From positions 339,001 to 403,000 of the forward strand of contig JAIGNY010001187.1 of the NCBI GenBank assembly GCA_020152595.1: a stretch of 64,000 nucleotides of DNA, written 5' to 3'. How positions within the stretch are numbered: the stretch's first letter is position 1; the number at the start of each line of letters is the position of its first letter. A program made the position numbers and the translations under genes. This DNA comes from Chiridota heheva. Lineage: Eukaryota > Echinodermata > Holothuroidea > Apodida > Chiridotidae. Positions 24,398 through 37,740 of this stretch are shown piece after piece. The notes under the pieces were generated by a model, which was not told the DNA's origin, did no database searches, and saw nothing but the letters and a program-made list of their open reading frames with translations.

Positions 24398-24556
24398 TGA
24401 ATATCTCTTTAATTAACAGATTAAGATTTTTCAATGCTTTTATCACCATTTTGTTTCCTTTGACGTCTTCTTTCATATACTGTAAGAAGGACTTGCTTGA
24501 CCAGGGATACTGGCTATAACAGTATACCAGCTTAACTACTGAACTAATCCTTTAAA
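24398..24556. mobile_element. Family A TTAA MITE, right arm, directly adjoining the previous copy
   Basis: ATATCTCTTTAATTAACAGA through ACCATTTTGTTTCC to GAACTAATCCTTTAA. A 30-bp insertion with the palindrome-like GGCTATAACAGTATACC interrupts the end. Confidence 0.7.
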
Positions 24557-24595
24557 TCAATTTTGTTGATGTTGCCCCTACCTGTACATATACCT

Positions 24596-25212
24596 TTAAA
24601 GGAGACATAAAGTCTGACATAATCCTTCTTTCATATGATAGAACTAAAAATAACAAATGTTTCTGACCAAGTTTCATACCCCCTTAAGTAATCTCACACA
24701 ATTTGTATAATTATTAAAAACTTTAATTCTATTACTAAATAGTACAATGGGGAGCTGCCATTTTGGTTTCAAAACATGCAGATTATGATGTCATCAGTCC
24801 AGCAGAATGTTGGAATGCTTTGTATTTCTTTATAATCTACCTCAACTTTTCCAGGTTATGAGAAAACAAATTTCTTACGTAAGGGTTCAAGGAATTTTTT
24901 GTGTACACATGAAATTAACAAAATATTCTGTTAAAACTTTGTGTCACATCAATTGGGAATACAAACTTTAATCACATTTATAAAGAAATACATTACATTC
25001 CTTATGTCCCTGTTGGGGAAATTTTGTCATCATGCACAATATTTCAATACAGAATTGAACAAAATGGCAGCCTCCATTTGTCGATTTCAAACATGAATAA
25101 CTTGAGATAGGAATAAGATTTTGACTTGCTGTGTTTTGCAGTTGCTTAAGATTTGAATCCTCTATCATATAATATAATGATTGTATCAGACTTTATAAGT
25201 CTATTTCTCAGG
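24596..25212. mobile_element. Family C TTAA MITE
   Basis: It begins TTAAAGGAGACATAAAGTCT and ends with the inverted ATCAGACTTTATAAGTC. The subterminal GATAGGAATAAGATTTTGAC recalls Families A and B. A better preserved copy is at 62100-62678. Confidence 0.78.
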
Positions 25213-25657
25213 TAAAGAAATTACTGCTCACTAATGAGATTCACTTTCTGATCATTACATGACCAATTTGTGTTAATCATACCCAAGGGTGTTGTAAGAG
25301 GTGCATTTAAAATGTTGATGGAGACATGAAACAGGAAAGACATTCACAGCACTTGATTATTTTGCTTGGCTGCCTTGAATAAATGTTAGTTTGCAGTGAG
25401 ACACTGGAGTGGAGAAAATTATTTAGGTCAGCTAAAAGAGGGAACATCCACTAAAGAAAATTGCTTGACACCCCACAGGTAATTGGGCTGCATACTAGTA
25501 ATGTCACTTCCCCTGCAGTTATTAATTGATCTAAATATTTGCGCACAGAATGATAAACCAATAACCGTGGAAATAACGTTTCTACAATGTAGCTTTCATT
25601 ATTAATGTAATGTAGTATAGATTTGTGTACCTTGGTGGGTGGTATGGGAAGAAGAAG

Positions 25658-25720
25658 GCGGGGGGGGGGGGGGGGGGAAGGGGAAGGGGGAAGGGGAAGG
25701 GGGAAGGGGAAGGGGGGGGG
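25658..25720 (+). repeat. Poly-G / (GGGGAA)n tract, G-quadruplex-prone
   Basis: About 18 consecutive G, then repeating AAGGGG blocks, with many G-runs of four or more. Frames through it on either strand are low-complexity. Confidence 0.9.
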
Positions 25721-25897
25721 TGCAAAAATAAACTGTTGCATCCCCATCCCCCAACATACGGGCCTGACTTACCATTAAATGGCCATTTTGTGTTAATCCC
25801 ACCTCAGTGTATGGTAAGTTGAGCATTTGTTATTTTAGGCAAACACAAAACAGGAGAAGCATTCATTGTACCTAACTGTCTTAATTGGCTTTCAGAC

Positions 25898-26384
25898 CAG
25901 TGGTGTAACTAGGCCAGTGCAGATGTACCAGGCCTAGTGACAAGTATCAAAAAAACTTTTCTTCGTTGAAGCCAGCCACAAGCCGGCAAAGTGCCTTGTA
26001 GTGATATAAAAGGCACAGGCAGTAACCAAACAGGGCCCTCTTTAGGGCCCATTTTCATAAGCAGGATGGGCCTTTCCTTTATGTCCCTCTTGCAATAATG
26101 ATAAGGCCCCTTCAGTCATATTTCGGGTCCATTAAAAAGATGAATATATTGTGCCAAAATAGGAATCTATTATTCACTTCAATTTAATCTAATCTAATTT
26201 AGGAATCTAAATCCCATTCTCAGCCAGGAAAACCTGAAAGTGCCATTTTTTGGGCATCTAGGAGTTTAAAATATTAAAAATTGCTATAAAAAAAGTGGAC
26301 CCTCCTTGCTCAAAATGTGGACTTTCCTTGGGGAATCCCATTTGAATAGCTGCACTGGACTTGAGGCCCCTTGCTACGCCACTG
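25898..26384. mobile_element. hAT-like MITE with perfect 8-bp target duplication
   Basis: It starts CAGTGGTGTAACTAGG and ends TTGCTACGCCACTG. TTTCAGAC is present exactly on both sides (25890-25897 and 26385-26392). 487 bp, no transposase. Confidence 0.92.
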
Positions 26385-26564
26385 TTTCAGACCTGATCGT
26401 TTCTGCTTCATGTCTTATTAAAAAGAGCATAAACAACCTGCATAGCAGCACTTTGCCAAAATGTGAGGTGTGTTAGTCTCAAGTTTCTAGAATATTCTAG
26501 CACACAATTCTTGTGCATGATTGTACTGATAACCTTTGATATCAATGTTTAATTACTGTACATT

Positions 26565-27085
26565 CGCCAACGAAGTTGGACGGAGGTTATGTTTTAGCCT
26601 ATGTTTGTTGTTTGTTTGTCTGTCATCAAGATATCTCAAGAACTGATAACTGGATTTGGATTAAATGTGGTGTGTGGTTTTATTACTACTTAAGTAAGAA
26701 GTGAATACAAATTTGAGACATATTGGAACAGGGGAAGGGTGCAAATGGGGGGGTTGGGGACATGTTTTTGCCATGTTTGTTTGTCATCAAAATATCTCGA
26801 GAACTGATGATTGGATATGGATTAAATTTGGTGTGTGGTTTTGTTACTGCTTAAGGAAGAAATGAATAAACTTTGAGACATATTCAAACTGGGGAAGGGT
26901 ACAAATGGGGGTGGGGACATGTTTGTACCTCTGTTTGTTTGCCTGTCATCAAGATATCTCAAGAACTGGTGATTGGATTTTGAATCAATTTGGTGTGTGG
27001 TTTTCTTACTGTTTCAGGACAAAGTGATTACAATTTGGGACATATTGGAACAGGGGCAGGGCAGAAATTGAGGGGTGGGGATGTT
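26565..27085. repeat. Three tandem units of about 165-180 bp
   Basis: Each unit has TGTTTGTTTG, CATCAAGATATCTCAAGAACT, GGTGTGTGGTTTT and ACATATTGGAACAGGGG in order. The first unit is preceded by GCCAACGAAGTTGGACGGAG. Confidence 0.85.
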
Positions 27086-27576
27086 TTAGGATGAGATCTG
27101 TCAAGACTTCTATTTTGTCAAGACTAAGTTGAAACTTTCCAATGGAATGTGCTGAACAATGACATTGTGCTCTGAATGAAGATCCAAACAATCAATTTTC
27201 TGGACTCAAAAATACTTCCATCAAGTGATCTCTGGAATCAAAGAAAATTAAACAATTGGTTTCTTCCATGAATGGAAAATGATAAAATGTGAATCCTGAC
27301 TGAATAGAGCTCAAACAAAATGAAACAATGATGATCACTTGAATAAAACTGAAACAGTAGTATGGCCTTCACAGAAATCCAGTCAGAAAATAATTTTCAA
27401 GTGTTCAGATTGCAAACGATCATTACAGATCAAAAACTTGGGGATGATCTTGGTAGGCCTAGGATTTCTGAGGTAGATTATATTGGGTATGGGGATCAAA
27501 TTGAACTCTGAAATTATTCTACGCATGTTAGAATTACAATGGGGTGAAGGTATGCCCTCTAGAGAGTACTAATATT

Positions 27577-27960
27577 CTAGTTTCAACTATTAACATTTTT
27601 CAATGAATGTTTAACTTCAACTGTTAACATTTTCTAATGAATGTTTAATTTCAATTGTTATCATTTTCCAATGAAAGTTTAATTTCAATTATCATTTTCC
27701 AATGAATGTTTAATTTCAACTGTTAACATTTTCCAATGAGTTTAATTTCAACTATTAATATTTTCCAATGAATGTTCAATTTCAATTTTTATCATTTTCC
27801 AATGAATGTTTAATTTCAACTTATCATTTTCCAAAGAATGTATAATTTCAACTGTTATCATTTTCCAATGAATATCTAAGTTCAACTGCTAATATTTTCC
27901 AAAGACTGTTTAACTTCAATTGTTATCATTTGCCAAAGTATGATTAATTTCAACTTTTTG
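27577..27960. repeat. 34-bp minisatellite, about 11 diverged units
   Basis: The unit is TTTAATTTCAACTGTTAACA followed by TTTTCCAATGAATG. Units vary from about 26 to 34 bp through small deletions. Confidence 0.9.
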
Positions 27961-28100
27961 AAAATGAAGAGAATGTGCTCTTCACTTAAGATTTAGATTA
28001 ATAACTTATATCCAGCAGATACTCTCTTCAAAAAATTATGGTACCTGATTAAAATCGATGGATTGACCCAAGAAATTAAAAGGGTTTGTCTACTCGTACA

Positions 28101-28294
28101 CAGTGGCACTGCTATGAGGGGGGAATATTTTTCCCCACGAGATCATTTTGTCCCCCCACTTTCTCCCAGAAATTTTGTAAAGTTATATATTTTGTCTGAT
28201 TTATAATAGGCATTTGCCCCCCCCCCTCCATGAGGCAAAACTACCCTCTCTCCCCCCCCCCCCCTCCCTGTTTAAAATCATAGCATCACTAATG
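28101..28294. mobile_element. hAT-like MITE with perfect 8-bp target duplication
   Basis: CTCGTACA flanks it exactly on both sides (28093-28100 and 28295-28302). It starts CAGTGGCACTGCTATGAG and ends CATAGCATCACTAATG. 194 bp, with internal poly-C tracts. Confidence 0.92.
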
Positions 28295-28880
28295 CTCGTA
28301 CATCACAAATTTGCATATTAATACAAGGAGATTCAAAAGTTGTAAATAATTAATTTCTAACCTCTTCATTAAACCCCTCATTAAGAGTCTACCCAAATTT
28401 GATCATTCACTTCAGGATGTAAATGGTTAATGCTGTCAATGTCAACACTGACCATAATAAGAGTGAAAGTTACTCTCCTGCACATTTATAAGGAAGGGTA
28501 ACAGAAAATGATAGTGTTTTGATAAATCTGCTGGGCAGGAAAGCAGCCTTTGATGGCAGCTTCCTGGGAGGGGCTTCAATCCATCAAAGTTTTTGGTGAC
28601 ACCCACTATTTGAAGGGACAGGTGGGTTGTTGTTTTTGGCAAATCACATCATGATTTGAACAATGCTTAAAGGAGGTCTCAGTCAAAAAGTGAGGGCGTA
28701 TTTTTGGCTAAGTCACGCAAGTCTAAATTTTGAAAGTCGTGCAATTAAAAAATGAATTGAAGTATTCTTTACAAACAATTACCGTTGATTTGAACAGGGA
28801 GCTGCCATTTTACACATCAAAAGTTTTCAATACCATCACATGAACAAAAAGTATGTTCAAATATTCTAGAGACTCCACAG

Positions 28881-28980
28881 TTTGTTTGTTTGGTGAGGTT
28901 TAAGCAAAGGTCAAACTGTGCCAGAGAGGCTAGATTAAGTCAGAGGTGAAAAAGAGGTTGAGGAGACAATGCGGAATAAA
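28881..28980 (-). mobile_element. LINE 3'-end relic
   Basis: TTTGTTTGTTTGGTGAGG, GGTCAAACTGTGCCAGAGAG and AGGCTAGATTAAGTCAGAGG match the 3' end of the LINE at 58878 and 59447 on the minus strand. The GGCAC half of the hairpin is deleted. Confidence 0.65.
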
Positions 28981-31900
28981 ACATCCTCACATTTCAGCCG
29001 AATGCGTTGGAACAGGGGGGCACAGAGTGCACATGCCCCCCAATGTTGCAGTGATCTACATTGAAGTAGTGTTGTAGCATATCTTTGTGCCTAGCGCCCC
29101 AGCGTTAATGAAGAACATGTTCTTATGCCTATGAAAGGTAATCTAAAGACTAGGCAAAAGGTTGTAGGAATGTGAGCCAGAAGGTTGTTTGTGAATGTGG
29201 TACGTATTACTACCCTGACCATTAAGGGAAATACCCTGCCTTGTGCGGGGGAAATATTTGGCATTTTCTTATCTCTTCCCTTTCTTGCACCACACGGAAG
29301 AAGTTTGAATCCTTTACTTGTCTTTGTTAATTACAAGAGATAAGAAATAATCAAAATACAAATCACATTCAGAGTTACAGATATTGATTTGCGATTGATT
29401 CACTAAATGTTTAATCACCAAAATCTGCAAGCATTTAGCGACTAATCGCAAACAAGCTTCACCCCAAAATGGCTACTAAAAAGTACAAACTTTTAAATAT
29501 ACAATAAAAATCAATGAAATATTCCTGGATACGATACATTACAACCCTGTTTTTCCTAAGAGTTTCACAGAGTTTGCTTCATAAATCAAGCACTTGTTCG
29601 TAAATACTGATCTGCCTATAAAAAGTAAAAAGGTTGTAAACAACATTGGAACCGCTTTCATCCATTACATCATGGAGCTATTAACCAGCGATTCAGGCAA
29701 TAGCTTCATGATTATATTCTCCGCCAAACCTTGAAAGTACTCTCAAAGAGGAATACATCATGCTTCATCTTTCATGCAAGAAAGTACACATTACATCCCT
29801 AATATTCCTGCAGCATTATAATCAGCTGAATACTCCTAGGCAGAGATGCACAAACAAAAACAAGCCACGGAAATAGGTTAATAGCTATCTGCATCAGAAT
29901 TACAAATTAGGACTTTGTGGCATGAACGGTTGCTCTGGTATATGTTTAGAAAAACAAGGTTGATCAAATTCTTATACAATGCATGGTTATTGTTATGTTT
30001 CTTTTATAGTCTTCTATCATATATGGAAATACAAATTCACAGGAATAATCCTGTAAGCAATTTTCTTGAGATAAGATGGTATCTTTTTAAGATTGATGAA
30101 TGAATGGACAATGTTGGACAAATCGAGATAGTGATGGACAGAGCAACAGCCACAGAAAAGGAATATGAATTGTTAGAATAGGCCTATGCTTCTCTGAATG
30201 AATTTACAGATACAAAGCTTAGAATGTTAGATTTGAGATCAATATTTTAGATTTGATCAAGTTAAATAATTCATTTCCTTATGACTAAATTTCATTTTGG
30301 AGCATCTATTTTTTAAAGTAGAAACAACTTCCCAAATCCATTTTAATCATTGGCTCTCTATTCATAATATATTCCTATAGTTAACATTATTTAAATTGTG
30401 ATGCAACTAATTTGGACCTATAAGAATTAAATAATTTGTACAAACAATACGTTCAGTGGCCTAATGTTTATGCTTAGTAAGGAACTATGATGATTTTCAC
30501 ATGGGACAATCATGCACTGGTACATGATAAGGTCACTTTAATGTAGTGATCATGTAGTGACTTATTGTCATGAAAAGAACAACCTGTTTAAACATGAACA
30601 GCTCACCATAGAGGCAAGAGTTGGCAATTGTTCCCCCCCCCACCCCCACCCTCTGGCAAAAAAAATAACAAACAAATCAATAATAAGATTAGCTAATTAT
30701 TGTTTTCCTGTAATAAAAAATAAAAACATATTTCACTTTTGTGCATTATGAACAGGATGTTCATTTTTTGCACCCTGCCATGTTTTACCCCTGCCATATT
30801 TTCCCCTCCGTCTAACATCTCTTACAGCAGGGTATGTGTAGAAAGTAATTTACATCAATTTTGATTTGTCTATTTAAAGTCAAAACTTTAACCCTACCAA
30901 AAGTGATCTGCTATTTAGACAAGTTGTCTGTCACAGTAAATTACTCTTTAAAATGCTAAAAGTTTAAGTTAAATTTGGACAGAGCATTATAAGGAAGCCA
31001 TTAAAGAATCGCTTCCTTTCTGCCAACTTCCTTTTGGCGAGATTACTGAAAGTAAAATAAAGTCTGTATCAAGAACACCATGTATAGATTTCCTGAAGAT
31101 TATTCATAATTTAGATTTCATTGAAAACAATCAGGAGATTGATGAATATTCATGAAATAAAAGCTGTATGTTAGCTGCTTCCTGAATGAAAAATGTTCAA
31201 CTATTGTGGAATGATTTTAATACTGGAATGCTTCTTGGTTAATATTTATTCCAAAATAAAAAATTGAGATTTAAAAGAAAGCATATCACATTGTGACATT
31301 TCACGAAAAGGGTCCTTATTTTCTACCACATATAGGTCTAAATTGTACAGTTACTTTATGGCAGAGTATAGCATACTGTAACTCAATTTTGTATGTGAGT
31401 GTGATTTTGTGTGGGCTTGTACAAAATTTCTATGTTCTCTTTTTCAGAGAAAACTGTCTAACCTTTCAAATTCAAACTTGGTGGGATGGTGTGAGGTGAT
31501 GTGGGATAACACACCTAACAGTGCTCCCCACATCTATCGTGTACATGTTAAATGAACAGTAGAAGACTTCATTTTCTGTCATATTCAGCAACTAAGATTA
31601 ATGAAAGAAATTTAAAGAAATACCTAAAGAATTTGAGGTATAGCAACGCCCCAATCAGTCTTGCTCCCATACATTGTGTACAAATTTACCTTAAATCAAT
31701 AGTTGATTAAATTTCAATCATCAAAACTCAAAATTAAAAATCTGCTTAGATTTTATACCCTTTTAAACAATATTGAATTTGTAACAAAGGTCAAGGTCTA
31801 TTGACATGTTGTTGCAGTGCATGATGAACAGTGAACCCTGTGGAAAGTCAACGATTTGTTGAAAACTGGGGGGGAAATTGTAACCAATACTCACAACTCA

Positions 31901-32074
31901 TGCTAGTGGTTAATAATATAACATCAAACTTTTGAATTCTAAACTATTCATGGTTCCTCATTTGATCCAGGAACTACTAAAGTAATAAAAGACTTGGCAT
32001 ACGACCTTGTCATTGTGGCTACTGAAGTAACAACTTTCAATCTCATACAAAGTTGTTTAATGTGCCAGTAAAAG
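28981..32074. other. No gene recognised
   Basis: AT-rich sequence with short open frames only, none with a recognisable domain, and no long repeat visible. A piece near 29010-29040 (GGGGGGCACAGAGTGCAC) resembles hAT-MITE interior. Confidence 0.5.
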
Positions 32075-32291
32075 CAGGCCAGTAACCAGGACTTTTCTTA
32101 AGGGCGGAAAAGTGGGGGAAACACTTAAAGAGAGAGGGGAACTTGGGCAGATTTTCCATATACCCTTGCATTATATTTTTTCAAATGGTTGATTTTATGC
32201 AAGGGGAAACACCTTCGAAAAGGGAGCATCTACCTATGCAGGAGGGAGAGAGAGAGGGTGGAAGGGGCGGGGGGGTACTGCTACGGACCTG
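32075..32291. mobile_element. hAT-like MITE, CAGGCC.GTA.C termini
   Basis: It starts CAGGCCAGTAACCAGG and ends CTGCTACGGACCTG, inverted termini. The flanking octamers AGTAAAAG and AGTGCAAG agree at six of eight. 217 bp. The same terminus (CAGGCCCGTAGCCAGG) is seen at 4948. Confidence 0.7.
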
Positions 32292-32916
32292 AGTGCAAGC
32301 CGCAAATTGATCCTTACATAAAAATTCACATTACATGTACAAAGCTTACAACGCAATACATGGCCAATCCAACCTGCAATATTCGCATATCACATAAGCT
32401 ATCCTTACAGAAGCTATGAAATACCACTAGGCAAGTTATGTTACTCAAGCAGACTAATAAAATGTTAAGTAACAAATGGGTAGCATTTGAGACAACTTTC
32501 ATATATCAGTCCTACCCGGGATGCTTATATTGCAAGTCGGGTAAGCTACGTCAGAATTTAAAGGGTCTGTACCCAACACAATCAAATTCTGAGTGGAAAC
32601 AGTTTTGAATTGTTTTAGTAGTACTAATGATTCTTAGTAGTTAGTACCACTACATGTAAGACAATTTGATTACTCCAGGCACCTAATTTGATTACTCCAA
32701 GCACCTAATTTGATTACTAGTATGTTGCATACTAGTTTAGTATTCATTAAAAAAAAAATAGTATCAAGAATTAGAGACAAAAGGAAAAGCAGTAGATTAG
32801 TAATGGAATGAAAATGACACCCTATTGATGATTAAATGTACCCATATATTCCTGCAATGGCAAAACCTAGAAATAACCCACCATCAGGCTAAGACACAAA
32901 TTCTTTATAAACTAAA

Positions 32917-33020
32917 ATGAAACAGATCATTTAATTAAAGAATTGTTTACCAATGACAAATTAATTTTCAAATTTGTATTAAATCCACAACTGGTGATAA
33001 CTTTTTGACTGTTTTTTTTC
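32917..33020. repeat. Inverted-repeat arm (partner 36490-36606)
   Basis: AAATGAAACAGATCATTTAA through CCACAACTGGTG to CTTTTTGACT is the reverse complement of the partner arm 3.5 kb away, with few mismatches. Confidence 0.85.
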
Positions 33021-33154
33021 TTTTTGTTTCTGAAACTTGCAGCCAAGATAATTGGAAAATATAAGATAAATGATTCAAAGTCTGAGAAATTAGGGCCATT
33101 TAAACAATGTAGGGTCTTTAACCACTGCTACAAAATGTAGACATGGCACTAATT

Positions 33155-33268
33155 GACAGACCAATCAAAATGGTTGCTTCCTGAGCCAATCAAGCCATAG
33201 CAGGTAATAGTGACAGGCCAATCAAAATGGCTGCTCCATGGGCCAATCAAGCCATAGCAGGTAATAGA
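33155..33268. repeat. 57-bp direct duplication with four CCAAT motifs
   Basis: Two units starting GACAG(A/G)CCAATCAAAATGG and ending CAAGCCATAGCAGGTAATAG. Each has two CCAATCA motifs. Confidence 0.9.
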
Positions 33269-34199
33269 TAACACAATATCTTAACAAGAAGATGCATCTA
33301 ATTGGACAGAATGTCAGTCATGAATATTTAAATATACATTCAAACATTCATCTTGAAACAATAGGAGCTTTCTACAGATGTCACACAAACAGGCATCCAA
33401 GATTTTTATGCTGAAATGAAACAGCAACCTACAGTAGTTTCCTTTCACGGTGGTTTATTTTCGGTCTGTTGATGCGGTGACCTGAGCAGAGTGTAACAAG
33501 GAAGTACATCAAACACTGCATGTGACCGCCTCAGCAATTCTTAGTACAATCAGCAAATTTGGCGATGCATAGTGCTATCTTTAAATTTTATGACCATGTT
33601 AAATGATCATCTGGTGCAAATCAAGCAAAAAATAATTCAGCATTATCGTTTCTGAATTAGTCTTATTTAAAGGACCATATGAATCAAGCAAAAATGATTC
33701 AGCATTATTTCTGAGTTAGCTTTATTTGAAGCGCCATACCCATGTGTCAGCTACTCTCTTTGCAAAATTACTTTTCAGTTTCGGCGCTGAACAGGATGAG
33801 TATTTTACACTCCTCTCTATTGTCTCCAAAGATAAAGGCCTATGGATACCTCCAATAAACACTAGTTACGATTGGATGAAAGGATATTAACTTGACATCA
33901 AGTGATTGTCACTGTGGCAAACCTCAACCTGGTTAATAATAACCAAGTAAACTATAAATTAGTGTCAATGTAAAGGTTTGACAACTTCTAGAAGATGCAA
34001 ATCACTTTACCAACAAAACACTAATCCGTCTACTCTCTACCCCACCCCCCCCCCTCTCCCAAGATGGTGAAAAAACTACGAACATAACATTTACATAATA
34101 CAGGTCTACAAAAATTAATTCATTTACTGTACAGCAATTTACTTACAGACAGGAAAGTTAGAATTACTGTTTTGAACCTTTTTATCTTATGTTTTTGTT

Positions 34200-34223
34200 T
34201 ATATATATATATATACATATATA

Positions 34224-34254
<31 letters not shown>

Positions 34255-34280
34255 GATATATTTATATATATTTATATTTT
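34200..34280. repeat. (AT)n microsatellite
   Basis: TATATATA runs with ACATAT and AGATAT interruptions. Confidence 0.95.
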
Positions 34281-34851
34281 GCATTCTTTTAATTTCTGCT
34301 GTGTTTTATTATGTATATGCATGTACTTTTGTCCTTTTTACAAATGTTTTAAATTTGTACTGGAATACATTGAATTGAATTGAAATTGAATTGAATTTAT
34401 AGTCATTAATGTTCTTATTTCATCTTTTTTCTTTCATCATATTTCATCTTCCTTTAACAAAACTGAAATACATTTAATTTTCATTTTTCCCCCCGCCAAC
34501 CCCCAACCCCCTCTCTCCCAAGGTTTGAAGCTGCAAATCACTTTGCCAATCTGTAAATTCATCCTCCTTTAACAAATACAAATATGTCTACTTTTATTTT
34601 TCTCCCGCCCCACCCCACTCGTGAAAAGAGATATAACATTTTTAGTCATTTAGGAGCAGTGTCAAGGTTTGACAACTTCTACATGTTCTAGAATTTACTA
34701 AGCACTTTGCCAATCTGTGAATTCATCTTCCCTTAACACAACACAAATACAGCTTCTTCTCATTTTTCCCCCTCTAGTGAAAAGAATTACAAATACAAAA
34801 ATTTCAGTCATTAATAGGGAGGGAGGAGGGGGCAGTGTAAAGGTCTAATGC

Positions 34852-35027
34852 ATTTGTCAATTGTGTGACTCACCTCTACACCACCGGACAAGGTGAGCCA
34901 TTGCACCAAAGTGGGTGGACAAAACATGTACATTGATGCGCATGGAAGTCACTATTTCATATGTCAATGACTCTCCTTTGACTGACGTTGCTGGGGGTAG
35001 AAGGGGTGAGTCATACAACTGACAAGT
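34852..35027. mobile_element. Inverted-repeat AP-1-motif element, short copy
   Basis: TTGTCAATTGTGTGACTCAC and GTGAGTCATACAACTGACAA are inverted termini shared with 13411-13727. TGCAT lies on both outer flanks and could be a 5-bp target duplication. Confidence 0.78.
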
Positions 35028-36400
35028 GCATAACAACTTATGAATGGTTCTTAAACTGCAGCACACTTTGCCTTCCTTTAGCAAAACACAAATACTACTT
35101 TGCTCCCTTAACAAACATTTCTCCAAACTATAATGAAAGCTTTTCAATGAATTGCATTACCCATTCAGAGACCTCCATATGGCAAACAGGTTTCAACCTC
35201 ATAATACAGAGCAGACAAGTCTCTGCTTTCCTTTTTGAAGTTTTAATATCACCATGTGTGGGCGTTTAATTTAACTTTCACTTGAAGCTCTCTACCAGGA
35301 AGTGACCTCATTTCGACTAACTGCGAACTCTAGCAGAATAATAAGAATTATTCTGAGATCTTGCAATCATAGGAAATGTGCATAGCAGTTCTAAGTAAAG
35401 AAACACTGTTTCATTGTAATTGATATCTGTAAGAGTTTACTTTAATATTATACAAGAGGTTTATGTTCTGATATCCAATTACATTGTTTTCTATGTTCTT
35501 TTCCAAGAAGGCTGCATTTCCTTGCAAATTCCTCAGGGAACTGTAATTTCAAGTATTTCCTTAAATTTCCTTAAATGAGAACCTTAAATGAGACCCATAA
35601 GTGACGGGAGTCTTTTCAGTGAATTTTTTAAACATTAAGAATTTTTGGCCCGTAGACCCCTCCAACCTGACACCCCCAATTTTCTCAAAATCAGGGGTAG
35701 TCCACACCATTCAACCTGAGAGACAATTCATTGACTAGCAACCAGCTATTGTTACACCATACACAACACAGGGGTGATCTATACCTTCTTAACTGACAGC
35801 ATCTTCATAGTGTATTAACAGCTCACTTGTTAGCAACCAGCTACTGTTACCCTGTACACAATAGGTCATTCATCTGAGGCTCAAGCCACATAACTGCTGT
35901 TCAGTAAAGCGAATCAGATTAGTCCTTGGCTGAGCCATGATATTCACTAACCTTGTTCTGCCTCCTAAAATGGCAAAATGTGATTGTTTACAAATCATAC
36001 ATAACTTGGTATAAATATTAATGTTAGAGAAGTTTTGTAGCTCTCCATGTGGGCCAAACACCTTTGCTGAATATGTTAGCGTCTCTCGAAAATCTCTTTT
36101 CGGTCTAGTATACTGTTAAGTAGCTGGACCCTGGTTGTCAGAGCCTATAAAGGAATTGTCTTCTGCAATGCCTACACATTTACTTTTCAGTGACAAACCT
36201 TCACACACGATAGGCTTAACAATGTCTGTCTCTTCATACTTTCAAATTTTGAATAAAGAGGTGAAGTTTAGAAGGAATAGTCTCAAATAAAACTTAAACA
36301 CAACAACAGCTACAGTACGTTAACCCTAGCTGTAACCCTAGCTTATAATCTTTTTTTAATATTGGCTGCTTTCACACTTAAGGCCAGATATTATCTTAAA
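35028..36400. other. No gene recognised
   Basis: A weak direct repeat (TAGCAACCAGCTA.TGTTAC) occurs at about 35737 and 35831. The short open frames show no domain. Confidence 0.5.
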
Positions 36401-36420
36401 CATGGAAATAAATATATATT

Positions 36421-36800
36421 CATTTGTGTGTTTTGATTGGTCGAAACACAATGGTTCAAATTAAACACAATTCCATAAATGAATTAATTTTCAAAAAAAC
36501 TAGTCAAAAAGCCACCACCAGTTGTGGATTTAATACAAATGTGAAAATTAATTTGTCATTGGTGAACAATTCTGTAATTAAATGATCTGTTTCATTTAAA
36601 TTAAAAGAATATTGTTTTGATTGGTCAAAACAATGGTTTAACTTCAACATTTTTACAGTTGTTTGTTTTAAATGATCGAAACACAATGGTTCAATTTAAA
36701 TATATTTAAATATCAGTGGCCAGTTGTTTGTATTAATTGGTCGAAATACAATGCTTCAATTTAAACATATTCCCATTTGAGTGTTTTGATTGACCAAATG
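36421..36800. repeat. Degenerate tandem repeat around TTGATTGGTCGAAACACAAT
   Basis: Variants of GTTTTGATTGGTCGAAACAC followed by AATGGTTCAAATTAAA recur near 36430, 36613, 36665, 36730 and 36783. The inverted-repeat arm at 36490-36606 lies inside. Confidence 0.7.
36490..36606. repeat. Inverted-repeat arm (partner 32917-33020)
   Basis: AGTCAAAAAGCCACCACCAG through GTCATTGGTGAACAATTCT to GATCTGTTTCATTT pairs with the 32.9-kb arm. Confidence 0.85.
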
Positions 36801-36959
36801 GTTCAAATTGCACTTATGCTGATAAGCCAATCAGGGATCACTATGCAACTCAACTTTTCACCTTTTGATGACACTAAAGCAGGGGCAGATCAGAGGGGCA
36901 GATCAGAGGGGCCATAGCCCCCCCTCCTGAGATTTTTCCTATGATACTTTTTTTACCAT

Positions 36960-37740
36960 GAGATAATTCCTAGACATGGTTTATGTAAATTTTCTTCAAT
37001 TTTTGGGAAATTTCATTCAATTTTGGGAAATCTCTTTCAATCTTTGGGAAATTTCCTTCATTCTCGTGCAATTTTCAGAAAATTTCCTTCATTTTGGGGC
37101 AATTTTCTTTGATTTCCGATAAATTTTCTTCAATTTTTCGTACATTTCCTTCTCAATGTTTGAGACATATCTTTCAATTTTGGGCAATTTCCTTGATTGT
37201 TTTTTAATTATTTTCTTCAATTTTCAGAAAATGTCATTTATTTGGGGCAATTTTTCTTCAATTCCTGATTAATTTTCTTCAATTTACAGTAAATTTCATT
37301 CAATGTTTGGGAAATTTCCTTCATTTTGGGGCAATTCTTTAATTTACACTCATTTTCTTAATTATTTCTGGAAATTTCATTCAATTTTCAGGAAATTTTC
37401 TTCAATTTTAGGAATTTTTTTAATATTTGTGATATCCTTTCAACAACAGTTCAATGTTGGAAAAATTCTTTAAATCTCGTGCATTTTTCGTGCAATTCCC
37501 TTTATTTTGGGGCAATTCTTCTTCGATTGATGTAATTTTAATTTTCAGGAAATTTTATTCATTTTGGGGCAATTTGTTTTTCAAGTTTCAGGAAGTTTTC
37601 TTTAATTTTGAGAAATTTCCTTCAATGTTTGGGATATTTTTTCAATTTTTTGAAAATTTCCTCCATTTTGGAAGCAATTTTTCTTCAATTTTCAGTAAAT
37701 TTTCATCAATTTTTGGCAAATGTTGCCAAATTTGACCAAA
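36960..37740. repeat. Degenerate repeat, about 21-bp period, TTCAATTTT(G)GG(A)AATTT
   Basis: Roughly 35 irregular units alternate TTCAATTTTTGGGAAATTTC with TTCATTTTGGGGCAATTTTC forms. Phenylalanine-rich open frames here come from the TTC/TTT bias and are not read as genes. Confidence 0.85.
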
